A stretch of 36,468 bases of DNA from Candidatus Competibacteraceae bacterium (GTDB lineage: Bacteria > Pseudomonadota > Gammaproteobacteria > Competibacterales > Competibacteraceae), in NCBI GenBank assembly GCA_003989075.1, contig RXIX01000023.1, forward strand, positions 1 through 36,468, given 5' to 3'. The translations under genes were made by a program, and so were the position numbers. Below are positions 1-13,425 of this stretch, piece after piece. How positions within the stretch are numbered: position 1 is the first letter of the stretch; every line of letters starts with the position of its first letter. A model generated the notes under the pieces. That model saw only the letters and a list, made by a program, of their open reading frames with translations, did no database searches and was not told the DNA's origin.

Positions 1-1517
1 CTGGTCACCACGCTATCGAGAAACGCCCGGTCATGGCTGACCAGCAGCAGCGTGCCGCTGTACTCCAGCAGCAATTCCTCCAGCAGTTCCAGCGTTTCCA
101 GATCCAGATCATTGGTCGGCTCGTCCATCACCAATAGATTGGCCGGCTGACTGAACAGCCGCGCCAACAGCAGGCGGTTGCGCTCACCGCCGGACAGCGA
201 CTTGACCGGCGAACGCGCCCGCTGTGCACTGAACAGAAAATCACCCAGATAGCTGATCACATGGCGGCGCTGGCCGTTGATCTCCAGGGTTTCCCGACCT
301 TCGGCGAGGTTGTCGAGCACACTGCGCTCAGGGTCGAGACGCTCGCGCAACTGATCGAAATAGGCAAGCTCCAGCCGTGTGCCAAGGCGTACCGTGCCGC
401 TATCCGGCGTCAACCGCCCCAGCAGCAACTGCAACAGGGTGGTCTTGCCGGAACCATTCGGACCGATCAAGCCAACGCGATCGCCACGCATGATCCGCAC
501 CGAGAAATCACGAATCAACGGCGTGTCGCGCCAGGCATAGCGGACATCCTGCGCCTCAATGACCAGCCGGCCGGACGCTTCGGACTGTTCCAGCTCGAAA
601 CTGGCCTTGCCGAGCTGTTCGCGCCGCTGGCGACGTTCATCGCGCAAGGCCAACAGGGCGCGCACCCGGCCTTCATTACGGGTCCGCCGCGCCTTGATAC
701 CCTGGCGAATCCACACCTCTTCCTGGGCCAGAACCTTATCGAACTTGGCGTTATGGCGGGTTTCGATCTCCAGCAGGGCCGCCTTCTTCTCCTGAAACTG
801 GGCATAATCACCCGGCCATGAGGTCAGCACGCCCCGATCCAGTTCCAGCAAACGGGTGGCCAAGCGCTGCAACAGGGCCCGGTCATGGGTGATAAACAGC
901 AGACCGCCGCGAAATTGTAGCAACTCCTCTTCCAGCCACTGAATGGTGTCCAGATCCAGATGGTTGGTCGGTTCATCAAGCAGCAGCAGATCCGGCTCGC
1001 TGACCAGCGCCCGGCCCAGCAGCACCCGCCGCCGCCAGCCACCGGACAACTCGGCCAGCGGCGTATCCGCCGGCAAGCGCAAACGGCTGAGAATGGCCTC
1101 GGTGCGCTGCTGCCAGCGCCAGCCCTCGCGCGCTTCCAGTTCATGCTGCAGGCGTTCCACCCGGCGCAACCGCTCCGGCGCGGCATCGTGGACCAGGGCG
1201 GTAGCCGCCTCGTGATACTCCGCCAGCAGCGCGCCCAGCCCTTCCAGACCGCCGGCAACCACTTCGAACACGGTCGCCGTGGTGTCAGCGGGCAATTCCT
1301 GGGACAGAGTGGCCAGACGCAGGCCGGGCTGGCGCCAGATCTCGCCACTGTCAGGCTGAATCTCGGCAGCCAGCAGGCGCAGCAGGGTGGTCTTGCCCGT
1401 GCCGTTGCGACCAATCAGACAGACCCGCTCGCCAGGATCAATCTGGAAGCTGGCCTGATCGAGCAGCGCTTCGGCACCGAAGGCAATGGAAACGTTGTCA
1501 ACACTCAAAAGTGGCAT
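1..1517 (-). CDS. uup: ABC-F ATPase Uup, 3' end cut by window edge
   Basis: Cytosolic ABC-F protein of the Uup type, a ribosome- and DNA-associated ATPase linked in E. coli to transposon excision and ribosome quality control. About 505 codons are visible, starting at the ATG at 1517 (MPLLSVDNVSIAFGAEALL). Two ABC cassettes are present. The first has Walker A GRNGTGKTT, signature LSGGWRRR and Walker B LLLLDEPTNHLDLD. The second has GPNGSGKTT, LSGGERNR and LLVIDEPTNDLDLETLE. An ABC-F linker rich in Arg and Glu lies between them. The frame is open to base 1, ending in the H-loop (LLLVSHDRAFLD). E. coli Uup is about 635 residues, so roughly the last 130 residues, including the C-terminal coiled coil, lie outside the window. 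No operon partner is visible. Confident of ABC-F; Uup rather than another paralogue is by resemblance of the second cassette. Confidence 0.9.
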   Translation of the reverse strand, partial: MPLLSVDNVSIAFGAEALLDQASFQIDPGERVCLIGRNGTGKTTLLRLLAAEIQPDSGEIWRQPGLRLATLSQELPADTTATVFEVVAGGLEGLGALLAEYHEAATALVHDAAPERLRRVERLQHELEAREGWRWQQRTEAILSRLRLPADTPLAELSGGWRRRVLLGRALVSEPDLLLLDEPTNHLDLDTIQWLEEELLQFRGGLLFITHDRALLQRLATRLLELDRGVLTSWPGDYAQFQEKKAALLEIETRHNAKFDKVLAQEEVWIRQGIKARRTRNEGRVRALLALRDERRQRREQLGKASFELEQSEASGRLVIEAQDVRYAWRDTPLIRDFSVRIMRGDRVGLIGPNGSGKTTLLQLLLGRLTPDSGTVRLGTRLELAYFDQLRERLDPERSVLDNLAEGRETLEINGQRRHVISYLGDFLFSAQRARSPVKSLSGGERNRLLLARLFSQPANLLVMDEPTNDLDLETLELLEELLLEYSGTLLLVSHDRAFLDSVVT

Positions 1518-1934
1518 CTGTCAATCAACTCACCATGACCGGGCGTGCTGAGCCCGATGCAGCAGGAAACAGTAATCCGCCGACACACGCAACAGGGCCA
1601 ATTCCCCGGCAGGCTGGTGGAAATGTTTAACTTACCGTAGATGCCCCGTCAGCAGCGGAACATCCTGTTGGTACCGTACTCGGCAAAAGACCGGGTCGGA
1701 TGGAAACGGCCCGCGACTCTGGCCTACATTGAATTTGGAATTTGCCAGGCTGATAAATCTCCAGCGCGAGTGTTACTGCCCATAACCAGACCTTACAGTA
1801 GCATAGCGATGCCCACAGCCTGGAGCTGCTCATTGTGCAGACTGGCCGCAACCGCCATACCGTACTGAACTATGCTTTCCTCTACCATCAAACAACGCTG
1901 GACATCGTGACAGAAAGATTCTGGGAGCATTCTG
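1518..1934. other. Gene-free region between divergent uup and the PhnD-like gene
   Basis: This stretch of 417 bases separates uup (leftward) from the binding-protein gene (rightward). Short open frames occur on both strands, but none has a convincing ribosome-binding site or protein-like composition. It is more AT-rich than its surroundings near 1720-1800 and 1860-1935, as expected for promoter DNA. Beyond the weak promoter candidate at 1729-1757 I see no RNA gene or repeat. Confidence 0.5.
1729..1757 (+). promoter_or_regulatory. Candidate sigma-70 promoter for the PhnD-like/kinase pair
   Basis: TTGAAT at 1729-1734 and GATAAA at 1752-1757 are separated by 17 bases, the optimal sigma-70 spacing. 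Each hexamer matches the consensus at four of six positions. The leader to the ATG at 1935 would be about 170 bases. Pattern match only; no other support. Confidence 0.25.
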
Positions 1935-2771
1935 ATGAAAAGATTATTCATGGCTCTGGCCATTATGGCGCTGGGCTCGACGGTTACACTGGCAGCCAGC
2001 GTCACATACCGATTTTCTCCGGTCAATCAGTGGGATATAACCAAAACAGCGTCCTATTGGAACCCGATTGTGCAATACGTGGAAGAAAAAAGCGGGGTAC
2101 AGCTGGAACTCAAGATCGGCCGCACTTCTGCTGACACGACCAGCTATGTGCTGGCAGGGGAAGTGGAGTTCGTATTTTCCAATCACCTGTTTTCGCCAGA
2201 ACGCGAGGCGCTGGGCTGGAAGGTATTCGGGCGGCGCAACATGCCGCAATTGTACGGACAAATCGCCGTACCCGAGGATTCTCCAATCCGCAAACTGGAG
2301 GATCTGCAGGACAAGACGGTCGTTTTTGCCGGCCCCGAGGCGTTCATCGGCTACAAGGTGACCTACGCCGAACTGCTCTCGCGCGGCATCCAGGTTAAAA
2401 CCAGCTTCGGCGGCAACCAGAACGCAGCCTTTGCCCAGATGTTTTCCGGCAAGGCCGATGCCACGGGCAGCAATTCGATGCTGATCGAGGGCTATGCCAA
2501 ACGCGAGAACAAGCAGTTCCGCATCCTGTGGACGTCCGAGGGCTACCACGATCTGGCGCTGATGGCATCCAGCAAGGTGCCGGAAAAGGATGTGCAGGCC
2601 GTGGCCCAGGCCTTTTTCAGCATGCACAATGATCCGGTGGGTCAGGAGATTCTGCGCAAGGCTTCTGAAACCGTGGGCCTGAGCAGCGACGCCTACTTCG
2701 TCCCGGCCACGGCAGCCGATTATGTATCGTACCGCCATTTCTACCAGACGGCTCCGACCGTGCTGCGCTGA
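1935..2771 (+). CDS. PhnD-type periplasmic phosphate/phosphonate-binding protein
   Basis: A 278-residue secreted solute-binding protein of the PhnD family, whose members bind phosphonates, phosphite or related oxyanions. The first 21 or so residues form a signal peptide (MKRLFMALAIMALGS, cleavage near TLA-ASV). The family layout follows: an N-terminal YRFSPVNQW strand, a YVLAGEVEFVFSNHLF segment, then EDLQDKTVVFAGPEAFIGYKV, typical of the first lobe. The start is supported by GGGAG seven bases upstream. The kinase gene begins 17 bases after the stop. No permease or ATPase (PhnE, PhnC) is nearby, so a role as the ligand-sensing partner of the kinase is more likely than transport; that is inference. 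The ligand cannot be read from the sequence. Confidence 0.8.
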   Translation: MKRLFMALAIMALGSTVTLAASVTYRFSPVNQWDITKTASYWNPIVQYVEEKSGVQLELKIGRTSADTTSYVLAGEVEFVFSNHLFSPEREALGWKVFGRRNMPQLYGQIAVPEDSPIRKLEDLQDKTVVFAGPEAFIGYKVTYAELLSRGIQVKTSFGGNQNAAFAQMFSGKADATGSNSMLIEGYAKRENKQFRILWTSEGYHDLALMASSKVPEKDVQAVAQAFFSMHNDPVGQEILRKASETVGLSSDAYFVPATAADYVSYRHFYQTAPTVLR

Positions 2772-2788
2772 CTTGACTGACTACGGAC

Positions 2789-4858
<2,070 letters not shown>

Positions 4859-5018
4859 CAGCCCGCCAGGACTTTCCTTCAGCGCTGCCATGACATAGCG
4901 GTGGCCCGGATACATCCCTGCTCCTCGCAGGCCCGTATTGCCGGCAACGTCCGCTGCCACGGCCGTCTGGTCATCCTGCCGCCGCATGAACTGCGACATC
5001 CCCTGAACAGTTCTTGAA

Positions 5019-7175
<2,157 letters not shown>

Positions 7176-7355
7176 TTGCCCTCCCGGTCGGGATCACAGC
7201 ATCAATAACAGTCCTCTCCGCTGGAGCGAGCGACCGTGTTCACTGAAACTGCTGGTCCCCAAGCGGGATCGCTGATTCCGTTGGCATTGGCCGCCCTCTC
7301 CCCAGGGGAAGAGAGCATGAACCACAGACCAGCAGCTAAAGGGTGAAGATCGATC

Positions 7356-8588
7356 CTACTCGCTGAACGCGCGCATCGTCGTGCTGACCTCGCCGGGTCC
7401 GATCACGGTGATGCCACCCTCGGTGACCTGGTACAGGCGCCGATCCTGCTCCGGGTCATAACCGATGCGCGCACCGGCCTCGATGATGTTGTACTGACCG
7501 ATGATGGTCCGCCGCAGCCGCGCACCGCGCTTGATCCAGACATAATCCTGAATCACGCAATCCTCCAGCTCAACATCGTCCTCGATGATCACTTCGCGGC
7601 GAATCATGCAGTTGCGGATTGAGGCTGAATGCACCAGCGAGCCGGCGGCGATCACGCTGTTGTGAATATGGGCGTCGATGATCCGCGCCACCGGTCCCTG
7701 ATAATTACTGGAAAAAATCCGCCACTGCGGGTTGAACACGTCAAAGCGCGGCGTCAGCCCGAGCAGATCCTGATGGGCGTTGAAATAGGCGTCCAGGGTA
7801 CCGACATCGCGCCAGTAGGCCGGCTCTTCGTAGGACTTCACCCCCGGTACCCGATTGGTAGCAAAGTCGTAGGCAAACAGCCGGTGACTGTCCTTGAGCT
7901 TGGGCAATACATGGTGGCCGAAGTCGTGTTCACCACGACGATTGGCTTCCTTGAGGGCATCGACCAGCACCTTGGCGTTGAACAGGTAGTTGCCCATCGA
8001 AGCGTAGGCGCGCGTCGGATCGGAGGGCATGGGCGCCGGGTTGAGCGGCTTTTCCTGGAATTCGTTGACCCGGCCGGCGTGGTCAGCGGCGATGACGCCA
8101 AAGGACTTGGCCTCGTCCAGCGGCACTGGCAGCGCCGCGACCGTGACGTCAGCTTCGCGCTCCAGATGAAAATCCACCATCTGCTGAATGTCCATGCGAT
8201 AGATATGGTCGGCGCCAAACACCAGCACCAGATCCGGATCGTGCAACTGGATCAGGTTCAGGTTCTGGTAGACGGCATCCGCAGTACCCTGGAACCAGTC
8301 GCCACCGCTGAGCATCTGCGGCGGCACCACGGTCACGAATTCCTCATTGCGCATCGGCGATACCACCCAGGCCTTGCGCACATGCTCGATCAGCGACTGG
8401 GACTTGTACTGCACCAGCAGGTAGATCGACTGGATGCGGGCATTGAGCAGGTTGCTCAGCACGAAGTCGACGATCCGATAGCGGCTCCCAAAGGGCAGCG
8501 ACGGCTTGGAACTGGCGGTGGTCAGCGGCTGCAGGCGCGAGCCTTCGCCACCGGCCATTACAAACGCAAGAACTTTGGGTTGTTTCAT
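7356..8588 (-). CDS. glgC: Glucose-1-phosphate adenylyltransferase (ADP-glucose pyrophosphorylase)
   Basis: A 410-residue enzyme making ADP-glucose and pyrophosphate from ATP and glucose-1-phosphate, the committed donor-forming step of bacterial glycogen synthesis. The N-terminal nucleotidyltransferase domain opens with VMAGGEGSRLQPLT and continues with KPSLPFGSRYRIVDF, FGADHIYRMD and EFQEKPLNP. The C-terminal part is the left-handed beta-helix (SIRNCMIRREVIIEDDVELEDCVI). E. coli GlgC is 431 residues. The segment after LQPLT reads TTASSKPS where E. coli has the Arg-rich allosteric segment DRRAKPA, so response to fructose-1,6-bisphosphate or AMP may differ; that is inference. The start overlaps the maltokinase stop by four bases (ATGA), so the two are translationally coupled. 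Confidence 0.95.
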   Translation of the reverse strand: MKQPKVLAFVMAGGEGSRLQPLTTASSKPSLPFGSRYRIVDFVLSNLLNARIQSIYLLVQYKSQSLIEHVRKAWVVSPMRNEEFVTVVPPQMLSGGDWFQGTADAVYQNLNLIQLHDPDLVLVFGADHIYRMDIQQMVDFHLEREADVTVAALPVPLDEAKSFGVIAADHAGRVNEFQEKPLNPAPMPSDPTRAYASMGNYLFNAKVLVDALKEANRRGEHDFGHHVLPKLKDSHRLFAYDFATNRVPGVKSYEEPAYWRDVGTLDAYFNAHQDLLGLTPRFDVFNPQWRIFSSNYQGPVARIIDAHIHNSVIAAGSLVHSASIRNCMIRREVIIEDDVELEDCVIQDYVWIKRGARLRRTIIGQYNIIEAGARIGYDPEQDRRLYQVTEGGITVIGPGEVSTTMRAFSE

Positions 8589-10192
8589 CGCGGCACTTCC
8601 TTCATTGTCAGGGACAGCAGTTCACACAATCCCCCGAGAGGAATCACAAGCCAGTCGGGGCGGTTATCCAATTCGTAGCGCAGTTCGTAACTGGCCTTTT
8701 CCAGGGTCAGCAGCTCCAGCAGGGCCTGGACTTGCCAGGGATCGTCCGGATCGCTGGCGCAACCCCGCGCGGCTTGGGCATAGCCTTCCAGGAACGCGCT
8801 GCGGGCCTGCTCCTCCCACACCCGGACATGGGGCGCGAGCAGTTGCCATTGGCCCATGCCCGCAGTGGTCGCCTGGCGCAGCGCAGCGTGCGCGGCATAA
8901 TTGAACGAGCGCAACAGACCCACCACATCGCGCAACGGCGTGTGCTTGGCGCGCCGCTCCTCTAAAGGCCGCAATGGCTCGCCCTCGAAATCAATGATGA
9001 TGACATCATCCCCGACCAGCAGCACCTGGCCGAGGTGATAATCACCGTGGCAGCGGGTTTTCATAGGCAGCGGATCACTGATCGCCGGGGCCACGCAGCG
9101 CGCCAGCACAGCCTCGCGCGCATCCAGCACTGTCGTAGCCAGAACCCGCATCGATTCCGGCAGCCCGCTCCGCGCCAACTCCAGCCAATCCAGCGTCGTG
9201 GCCAACTCACTGCGAATCCGCGTGCTCCACGCCTCAAGATCCGCCACCGTGATCGGCTCGGGATCAAAGGCCGGATCACCCGTGTGCAGCGCCAGAACCC
9301 GGTGCAGCTCGCCCGTGCGGCGGCCCAGGGTCGCGGCGAAGCGCCGATACCGGCCATGCACCTGCCCGTCCGCCGCGCGCAGCGCATCCGGCTGCTGCAG
9401 GCAGTCACCCAGGAAGCACCGCAGATAGTCCTGGGTGTAGCTCCAAGCATCGCCCTGATTGTCAATAAAGCCCTGCACCAGGGCCAGCGCGATGACCGTA
9501 CCGTTGCCGTCCGCGTATTCCAGGGCGCCGGCCAGCGGCGCGACGTTGCCAAATCCGGCGACATCGCTCAGGAAACGGCCCATCTCCAGTTCGGGGTTGA
9601 TGCCCGCCCGCAGGCGTCGATAAACCTTGAGCAGCATGCGGCCACCGATGTTGAGCGTAGCGTTGCTGCTATCCAGGGACAGGCATTTGACCGACAGGGA
9701 CCCGGGCGCCTCACCGGCCCACTGGCGAAAAACGCGCGTTGAGGAGAACTTCAGCCAGCCCTCACCCAGCGGGATGCGGACGTTGCCGGCCATCATCCTG
9801 AGAATCGACTGGCTGAAGGCTTCACGGGCACAGGCATCGTAGAGCAGACCGATCCGCGCCCCGATCCGCACCCGGGCCAGCGTGCAGGACCTTGGCGGGC
9901 GCGGCTGGTCATCGCCTTCATCATCCCAGGCCAGTGCCAGCGGCAGCCCGTAATCCTGCGGCTCTGCCTGGCCGGCCAGCCAGACCCGAATGCGCGCCAG
10001 CAGCCACCCGGCCTGATCGAACCCGATGTCATGGCAGTCGCATTCCACCCGCTCGATGCACCCGCCCTTGCCGGCGAACCAGCGCTGCGTCGACAGGAAC
10101 ATGGACAGCGCCTGAGCAAGGGCGACGGACACGATCGGGTCGCGCCACCCCTCGGCGCCAGCCAGATCAATGATCCTGTCGCCTGGTTCCAC
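8585..10192 (-). CDS. mak: Maltokinase (Mak/Pep2 type), stand-alone
   Basis: A 535-residue kinase with the aminoglycoside-phosphotransferase-like fold of maltokinases, which use ATP to convert maltose to maltose-1-phosphate for GlgE. The N-terminal cap begins with FLSTQRWFAGKG, the signature QRWF segment of the family. The catalytic loop is RCHGDYHLGQVL, followed by the metal-binding IIIDFEGEP, then ERRAKHTPLRDVVGLLRSF and a C-terminal YELRYELDNRPDW segment. In many bacteria this domain is fused to the C terminus of trehalose synthase TreS; here it stands alone. The start is a GTG with GGGAGG five bases before it. It lies 14 bases after glgE and overlaps glgC by four, placing it in the middle of one operon. 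Function is by family and context; trehalose-free routes to its substrate maltose are not visible. Confidence 0.9.
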   Translation of the reverse strand: MEPGDRIIDLAGAEGWRDPIVSVALAQALSMFLSTQRWFAGKGGCIERVECDCHDIGFDQAGWLLARIRVWLAGQAEPQDYGLPLALAWDDEGDDQPRPPRSCTLARVRIGARIGLLYDACAREAFSQSILRMMAGNVRIPLGEGWLKFSSTRVFRQWAGEAPGSLSVKCLSLDSSNATLNIGGRMLLKVYRRLRAGINPELEMGRFLSDVAGFGNVAPLAGALEYADGNGTVIALALVQGFIDNQGDAWSYTQDYLRCFLGDCLQQPDALRAADGQVHGRYRRFAATLGRRTGELHRVLALHTGDPAFDPEPITVADLEAWSTRIRSELATTLDWLELARSGLPESMRVLATTVLDAREAVLARCVAPAISDPLPMKTRCHGDYHLGQVLLVGDDVIIIDFEGEPLRPLEERRAKHTPLRDVVGLLRSFNYAAHAALRQATTAGMGQWQLLAPHVRVWEEQARSAFLEGYAQAARGCASDPDDPWQVQALLELLTLEKASYELRYELDNRPDWLVIPLGGLCELLSLTMKEVPR

Positions 10193-10197
10193 GCTGT

Positions 10198-10203
10198 CCT
10201 CCC
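10198..10203 (-). promoter_or_regulatory. Ribosome-binding site fixing the maltokinase GTG start
   Basis: On the minus strand GGGAGG stands five bases upstream of the GTG at 10192-10190. This supports a GTG start rather than a later ATG, which would remove the beginning of the conserved cap domain. Confidence 0.75.
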
Positions 10204-10206
10204 GCC

Positions 10207-12369
10207 TCAGCCTTCAAACGTGGCGAAGTCGCGCTCGGTGTGCAGGTGGTGGCGAATGCGGAACACATGCGCCGGCATCCGGTGCGGATTCAGTTCGACA
10301 TAGTTGCGCGGCCCATGCCACAGGTAATGCGCGCCGGTCAGCAGGTCATGCACCTGGAACGGCTGCTGCGGATCCACGCCCAGTGCTTCGAGATCAAGGT
10401 GAGTCCAGCCGGCCTGGGTGTAATGCGGATCCAGATTCACCACCACCAGAATGACGTTGGCGCGATCCGGGGTGACCTTGCTGTAGCACAGCATCTGCTC
10501 GTTATCGACCTGATGCACCCGCATGCCCCAGTCGGACTGCAGGGCCGGATTGCGCTTGCGAATCCGGTTCACCAGGGCAATGAAGTCGCACAGGCTGTTA
10601 GGTCCGTCCAGTTCCTGGCGATCCCGGTAGCGCAGCTGATACTTCTCGGAATCCAGATACTCCTCGCTGCCGTGCTTGACCGCGACGTGTTCCATCAGTT
10701 CATAGGCCGGCCCATAGATCCCATAGCTGGCGGTCATGGTCGCCGCCATCACCAGCCGCGACATGAACATCGGCCGGCCGCCGAACTGCAGCGCCTCGGT
10801 GAGAATATCCGGGGTATTCGGCCAGAAGTTGGGGCGGAAATACTCGCGGCCCGGGCCCTGGCACACTTCGGTCAGGTACTCGCCAAGCTCGGCGGCAGTA
10901 TTGCGCCACGCATAGTAGGTATAGGACTGACTGTAGCCGAGCTTGGCCAGGCGATGCATGACCTTGGGCCGGGTGAAGGCTTCGGCAAGGAAGATCGCGT
11001 TCGGCGTGCTCTGCTTGATCTCGCCGATCAGCCATTCCCACATGGCGAAGGGCTTGGTATGCGGGTTGTCGACCCGGAAGATGCGTACGCCCTGCTGAAT
11101 CCAGAATTCAAAGATGCTCTTGATCTCGTCCCACAGCGCCCGCCAGTCGGCGGTTTCAAAGTTGAACGGATAGATGTCCTGATACTTCTTAGGTGGATTC
11201 TCGGCATACTGCACCGTGCCATCCGGCCGCCAGCGGAACCAGTCGGGATGCTGCTCGACGTAAGGATGGTCGGGGGCGCATTGCAGGGCGATATCCATGG
11301 CGATGTCGATACCGTGCTCCTTCGCCTTGTGCACCAAGTGGCGGAAATCCTCCAGGGTGCCCAGTTCCGGCAGAATCGCCTTGTGGCCACCTTCCGCCGC
11401 GCCGATCGCCCAGGGACTGCCCACATCATCGGCAGTGGGCGTCAGGGTGTTGTTCTTACCCTTGCGGTTGACCCGGCCAATCGGATGGATCGGCGGAAAG
11501 TACAGCACATCGAAGCCCATCGCGGCGATGCGCGGCAGCCAGGCTTCGCAATCCCGGAAGGTGCCATGCTGGCCGGGGACCGCACTGCAGGAACGCGGAA
11601 ACATTTCGTACCAGCTGCTAAAGCGGGCGCGCTCGTCATCGACCACCACCGCCAGGATCCTGTCGTACTGCAGGGCCAGGCTGCGATCGGCATACAGTGT
11701 CATCAACCGCGCCAGATCCTCATCCAGCCCCAGCCGGCGACGGTATTCGAGCTCCTTCTGCCCCACCAGTTCCTGGGCGCGCCGGGCCAGCCATTGCGCA
11801 TCGCCGCCCGTAGCACGCTGGCTGGCCTGCTCAACCAGCTTCTCACCCACCCGCAGGGCAATGGCCACGTCCTCGGCCTGCACCCAGCGCCCGAGATCAT
11901 GCCGCCAGGACTTGAAGGCATCCACCCAGGCGGTCACCGTGTATTCGTAGCGGCCCAGATCCAGCACCACAAACTCGCCCTGCCAGCGGTCATTGACCAG
12001 GGCGCGCATCGGCGTTTCCTGCCAGTCGCCCGCACCCGCCTTGCGATATTGCAGCACGCAGGACAGCGCGTCATGGCCATCGGTGAACACATCCGCCTCG
12101 ACCGTCACCGTATCGCCGACCGTGCGCTTAATAGCGAAACGGCCACCATCGAGCTGCGGCGTCACCCCCTCGATGATCGCGCGCCTGCGGCCATCGGGAC
12201 CGGCGACAGGGACCGCGACCGGCTCCGGCTCGGGAACGACCGCGACCGGCTCCGGCATGGGCGTTGAAACTGCGGCGGGCGGGGACGATGATGCGGGTTG
12301 AGCGTGCTGCGTGACTGCTGCTACATCCGCGACTTTCTTTTTCTCATCCGCCACGAGCTTCTTTTTCAT
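10207..12369 (-). CDS. glgE: Maltose-1-phosphate maltosyltransferase GlgE
   Basis: A 720-residue GH13_3 enzyme that adds maltosyl units from alpha-maltose-1-phosphate to the non-reducing end of alpha-1,4-glucan. The nucleophile is Asp434 in FRVDNPHTKPF and the acid/base is Glu463 in FLAEAFTRPK, 29 residues apart as in characterised GlgE. YFPPIHPIGR and the substrate-loop GRVNRKGKNNT are also present. The ATG at 12369 is preferred because AGGATAGG precedes it; a longer frame reaches 12450 but the added residues look non-coding. Residues 1 to about 60 form an unusual extension: a Lys-rich start (MKKKLVADEKKKV) followed by an Ala/Pro/Glu/Val-rich linker. The family fold begins near GRRRAIIEGV. 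It is the first gene of the leftward cluster, diverging from dapD across 228 bases that must hold both promoters. Confidence 0.93.
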   Translation of the reverse strand: MKKKLVADEKKKVADVAAVTQHAQPASSSPPAAVSTPMPEPVAVVPEPEPVAVPVAGPDGRRRAIIEGVTPQLDGGRFAIKRTVGDTVTVEADVFTDGHDALSCVLQYRKAGAGDWQETPMRALVNDRWQGEFVVLDLGRYEYTVTAWVDAFKSWRHDLGRWVQAEDVAIALRVGEKLVEQASQRATGGDAQWLARRAQELVGQKELEYRRRLGLDEDLARLMTLYADRSLALQYDRILAVVVDDERARFSSWYEMFPRSCSAVPGQHGTFRDCEAWLPRIAAMGFDVLYFPPIHPIGRVNRKGKNNTLTPTADDVGSPWAIGAAEGGHKAILPELGTLEDFRHLVHKAKEHGIDIAMDIALQCAPDHPYVEQHPDWFRWRPDGTVQYAENPPKKYQDIYPFNFETADWRALWDEIKSIFEFWIQQGVRIFRVDNPHTKPFAMWEWLIGEIKQSTPNAIFLAEAFTRPKVMHRLAKLGYSQSYTYYAWRNTAAELGEYLTEVCQGPGREYFRPNFWPNTPDILTEALQFGGRPMFMSRLVMAATMTASYGIYGPAYELMEHVAVKHGSEEYLDSEKYQLRYRDRQELDGPNSLCDFIALVNRIRKRNPALQSDWGMRVHQVDNEQMLCYSKVTPDRANVILVVVNLDPHYTQAGWTHLDLEALGVDPQQPFQVHDLLTGAHYLWHGPRNYVELNPHRMPAHVFRIRHHLHTERDFATFEG

Positions 12370-12597
12370 TTCGCCTATCCTCGTTGTGCTGATCTGATCC
12401 GCGATGGGGCGCACGCCGGGCATGCCCCTTCGGCTGCCGTTTACACGCATTCAGTGGTAAAGTGACCGACCCGTTTCGCAGGTCGTCCGCGCGGCCAGCC
12501 CTGTTCTGTTTATCCCTGCTTATTATGACGGTTTTTCGCGGCTGTGCCTAAGTGACCGTCGGCCCGGCCGGCCGCCCGCACCGAGGATTTTGCACTC

Positions 12598-13416
12598 ATG
12601 ACTGATTTGCAACAGCTTATCGAAAATGCCTTTGAACGCCGCAGCGAGCTTGAGCCCGCCAGTGCCCCGGCTGAGGTGCGTGAGGCGGTGGAGGAAGCCC
12701 TGGGCCTGCTGGAACTGGGCCGGGTACGGGTCGCCGAATCGCGCAATGGTGCCTGGACGGTCAACCAGTGGCTGAAGAAAGCGGTACTGCTGAGCTTCCG
12801 CCTGAATGAAAACACCATCATCCGCGACGGCTACACCAACTACTTCGACAAGGTGCCGCCCAAGTACGCCGAATATGGTGAAAACGATTTTCTCGCCGCC
12901 GGAGTGCGCGTGGTGCCACCGGCAGCGGCGCGGCGCGGCTCCTACATCGCGTCCGGTGTGGTGCTGATGCCCTCCTTCGTCAACATCGGCGCCTATGTCG
13001 ATTCCGGCACCATGGTCGATACCTGGGCCACGGTCGGCTCCTGCGCGCAGATCGGTAGGAATGTGCATCTGTCCGGCGGCGTCGGCATCGGCGGCGTTCT
13101 GGAACCGTTGCAGGCCAGCCCGACCATTATTGAGGATGACTGCTTCATCGGCGCCCGCTCCGAAGTGGTCGAAGGCGTGATCGTCGAGCGCGGCTCGGTG
13201 ATTTCCATGGGCGTCTATATCGGCCAGAGCACCAAAATCTACAACCGGCTGACCGGCGAAGTCAGCTATGGCCGGGTGCCAGCCGGCTCAGTAGTGGTGC
13301 CCGGCGCCCTGCCCGCGCCCGATGGCAGCCACAGCCTATACTGCGCGGTGATCATCAAGCAGGTCGATGAGAAAACCCGCTCGCGGGTCGGCCTGAACGA
13401 ACTGCTGCGCGACTGA
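12598..13416 (+). CDS. dapD: Tetrahydrodipicolinate N-succinyltransferase
   Basis: A 272-residue cytosolic enzyme transferring succinyl from succinyl-CoA to tetrahydrodipicolinate in the succinylase branch of lysine and meso-diaminopimelate synthesis. E. coli DapD is 274 residues. After an N-terminal helical domain it shows the left-handed beta-helix hexapeptide repeats ([33 protein letters not shown]), the [17 protein letters not shown] turn and the C-terminal [21 protein letters not shown], all typical of DapD. A GAGG lies upstream of the ATG. Nine bases separate its stop from the Rpn-family gene, with dapE next, so the three are probably co-transcribed. Confidence 0.97.
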   Translation: MTDLQQLIENAFERRSELEPASAPAEVREAVEEALGLLELGRVRVAESRNGAWTVNQWLKKAVLLSFRLNENTIIRDGYTNYFDKVPPKYAEYGENDFLAAGVRVVPPAAARRGSYIASGVVLMPSFVNIGAYVDSGTMVDTWATVGSCAQIGRNVHLSGGVGIGGVLEPLQASPTIIEDDCFIGARSEVVEGVIVERGSVISMGVYIGQSTKIYNRLTGEVSYGRVPAGSVVVPGALPAPDGSHSLYCAVIIKQVDEKTRSRVGLNELLRD

Positions 13417-13425
13417 ACCACGCAC

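Noticed and set aside
1627-2134. Several short overlapping frames before and across the PhnD-like gene
   Set aside because: No start signals or protein-like pattern; those past 1935 are out-of-frame readings of the real gene.
7249-7335. Riboswitch or strong structure between glgC and glgX
   Set aside because: Only a 9-bp inverted repeat 69 bases apart and a small CT/AG hairpin were seen, too little to support a regulatory RNA.
10240-12267. Long plus-strand frame of 675 codons opposite glgE
   Set aside because: It lies wholly antisense to an intact GlgE with all catalytic motifs. It is Gln/His/Arg-rich, as expected for the complement of a high-GC gene, and has no recognisable domain.
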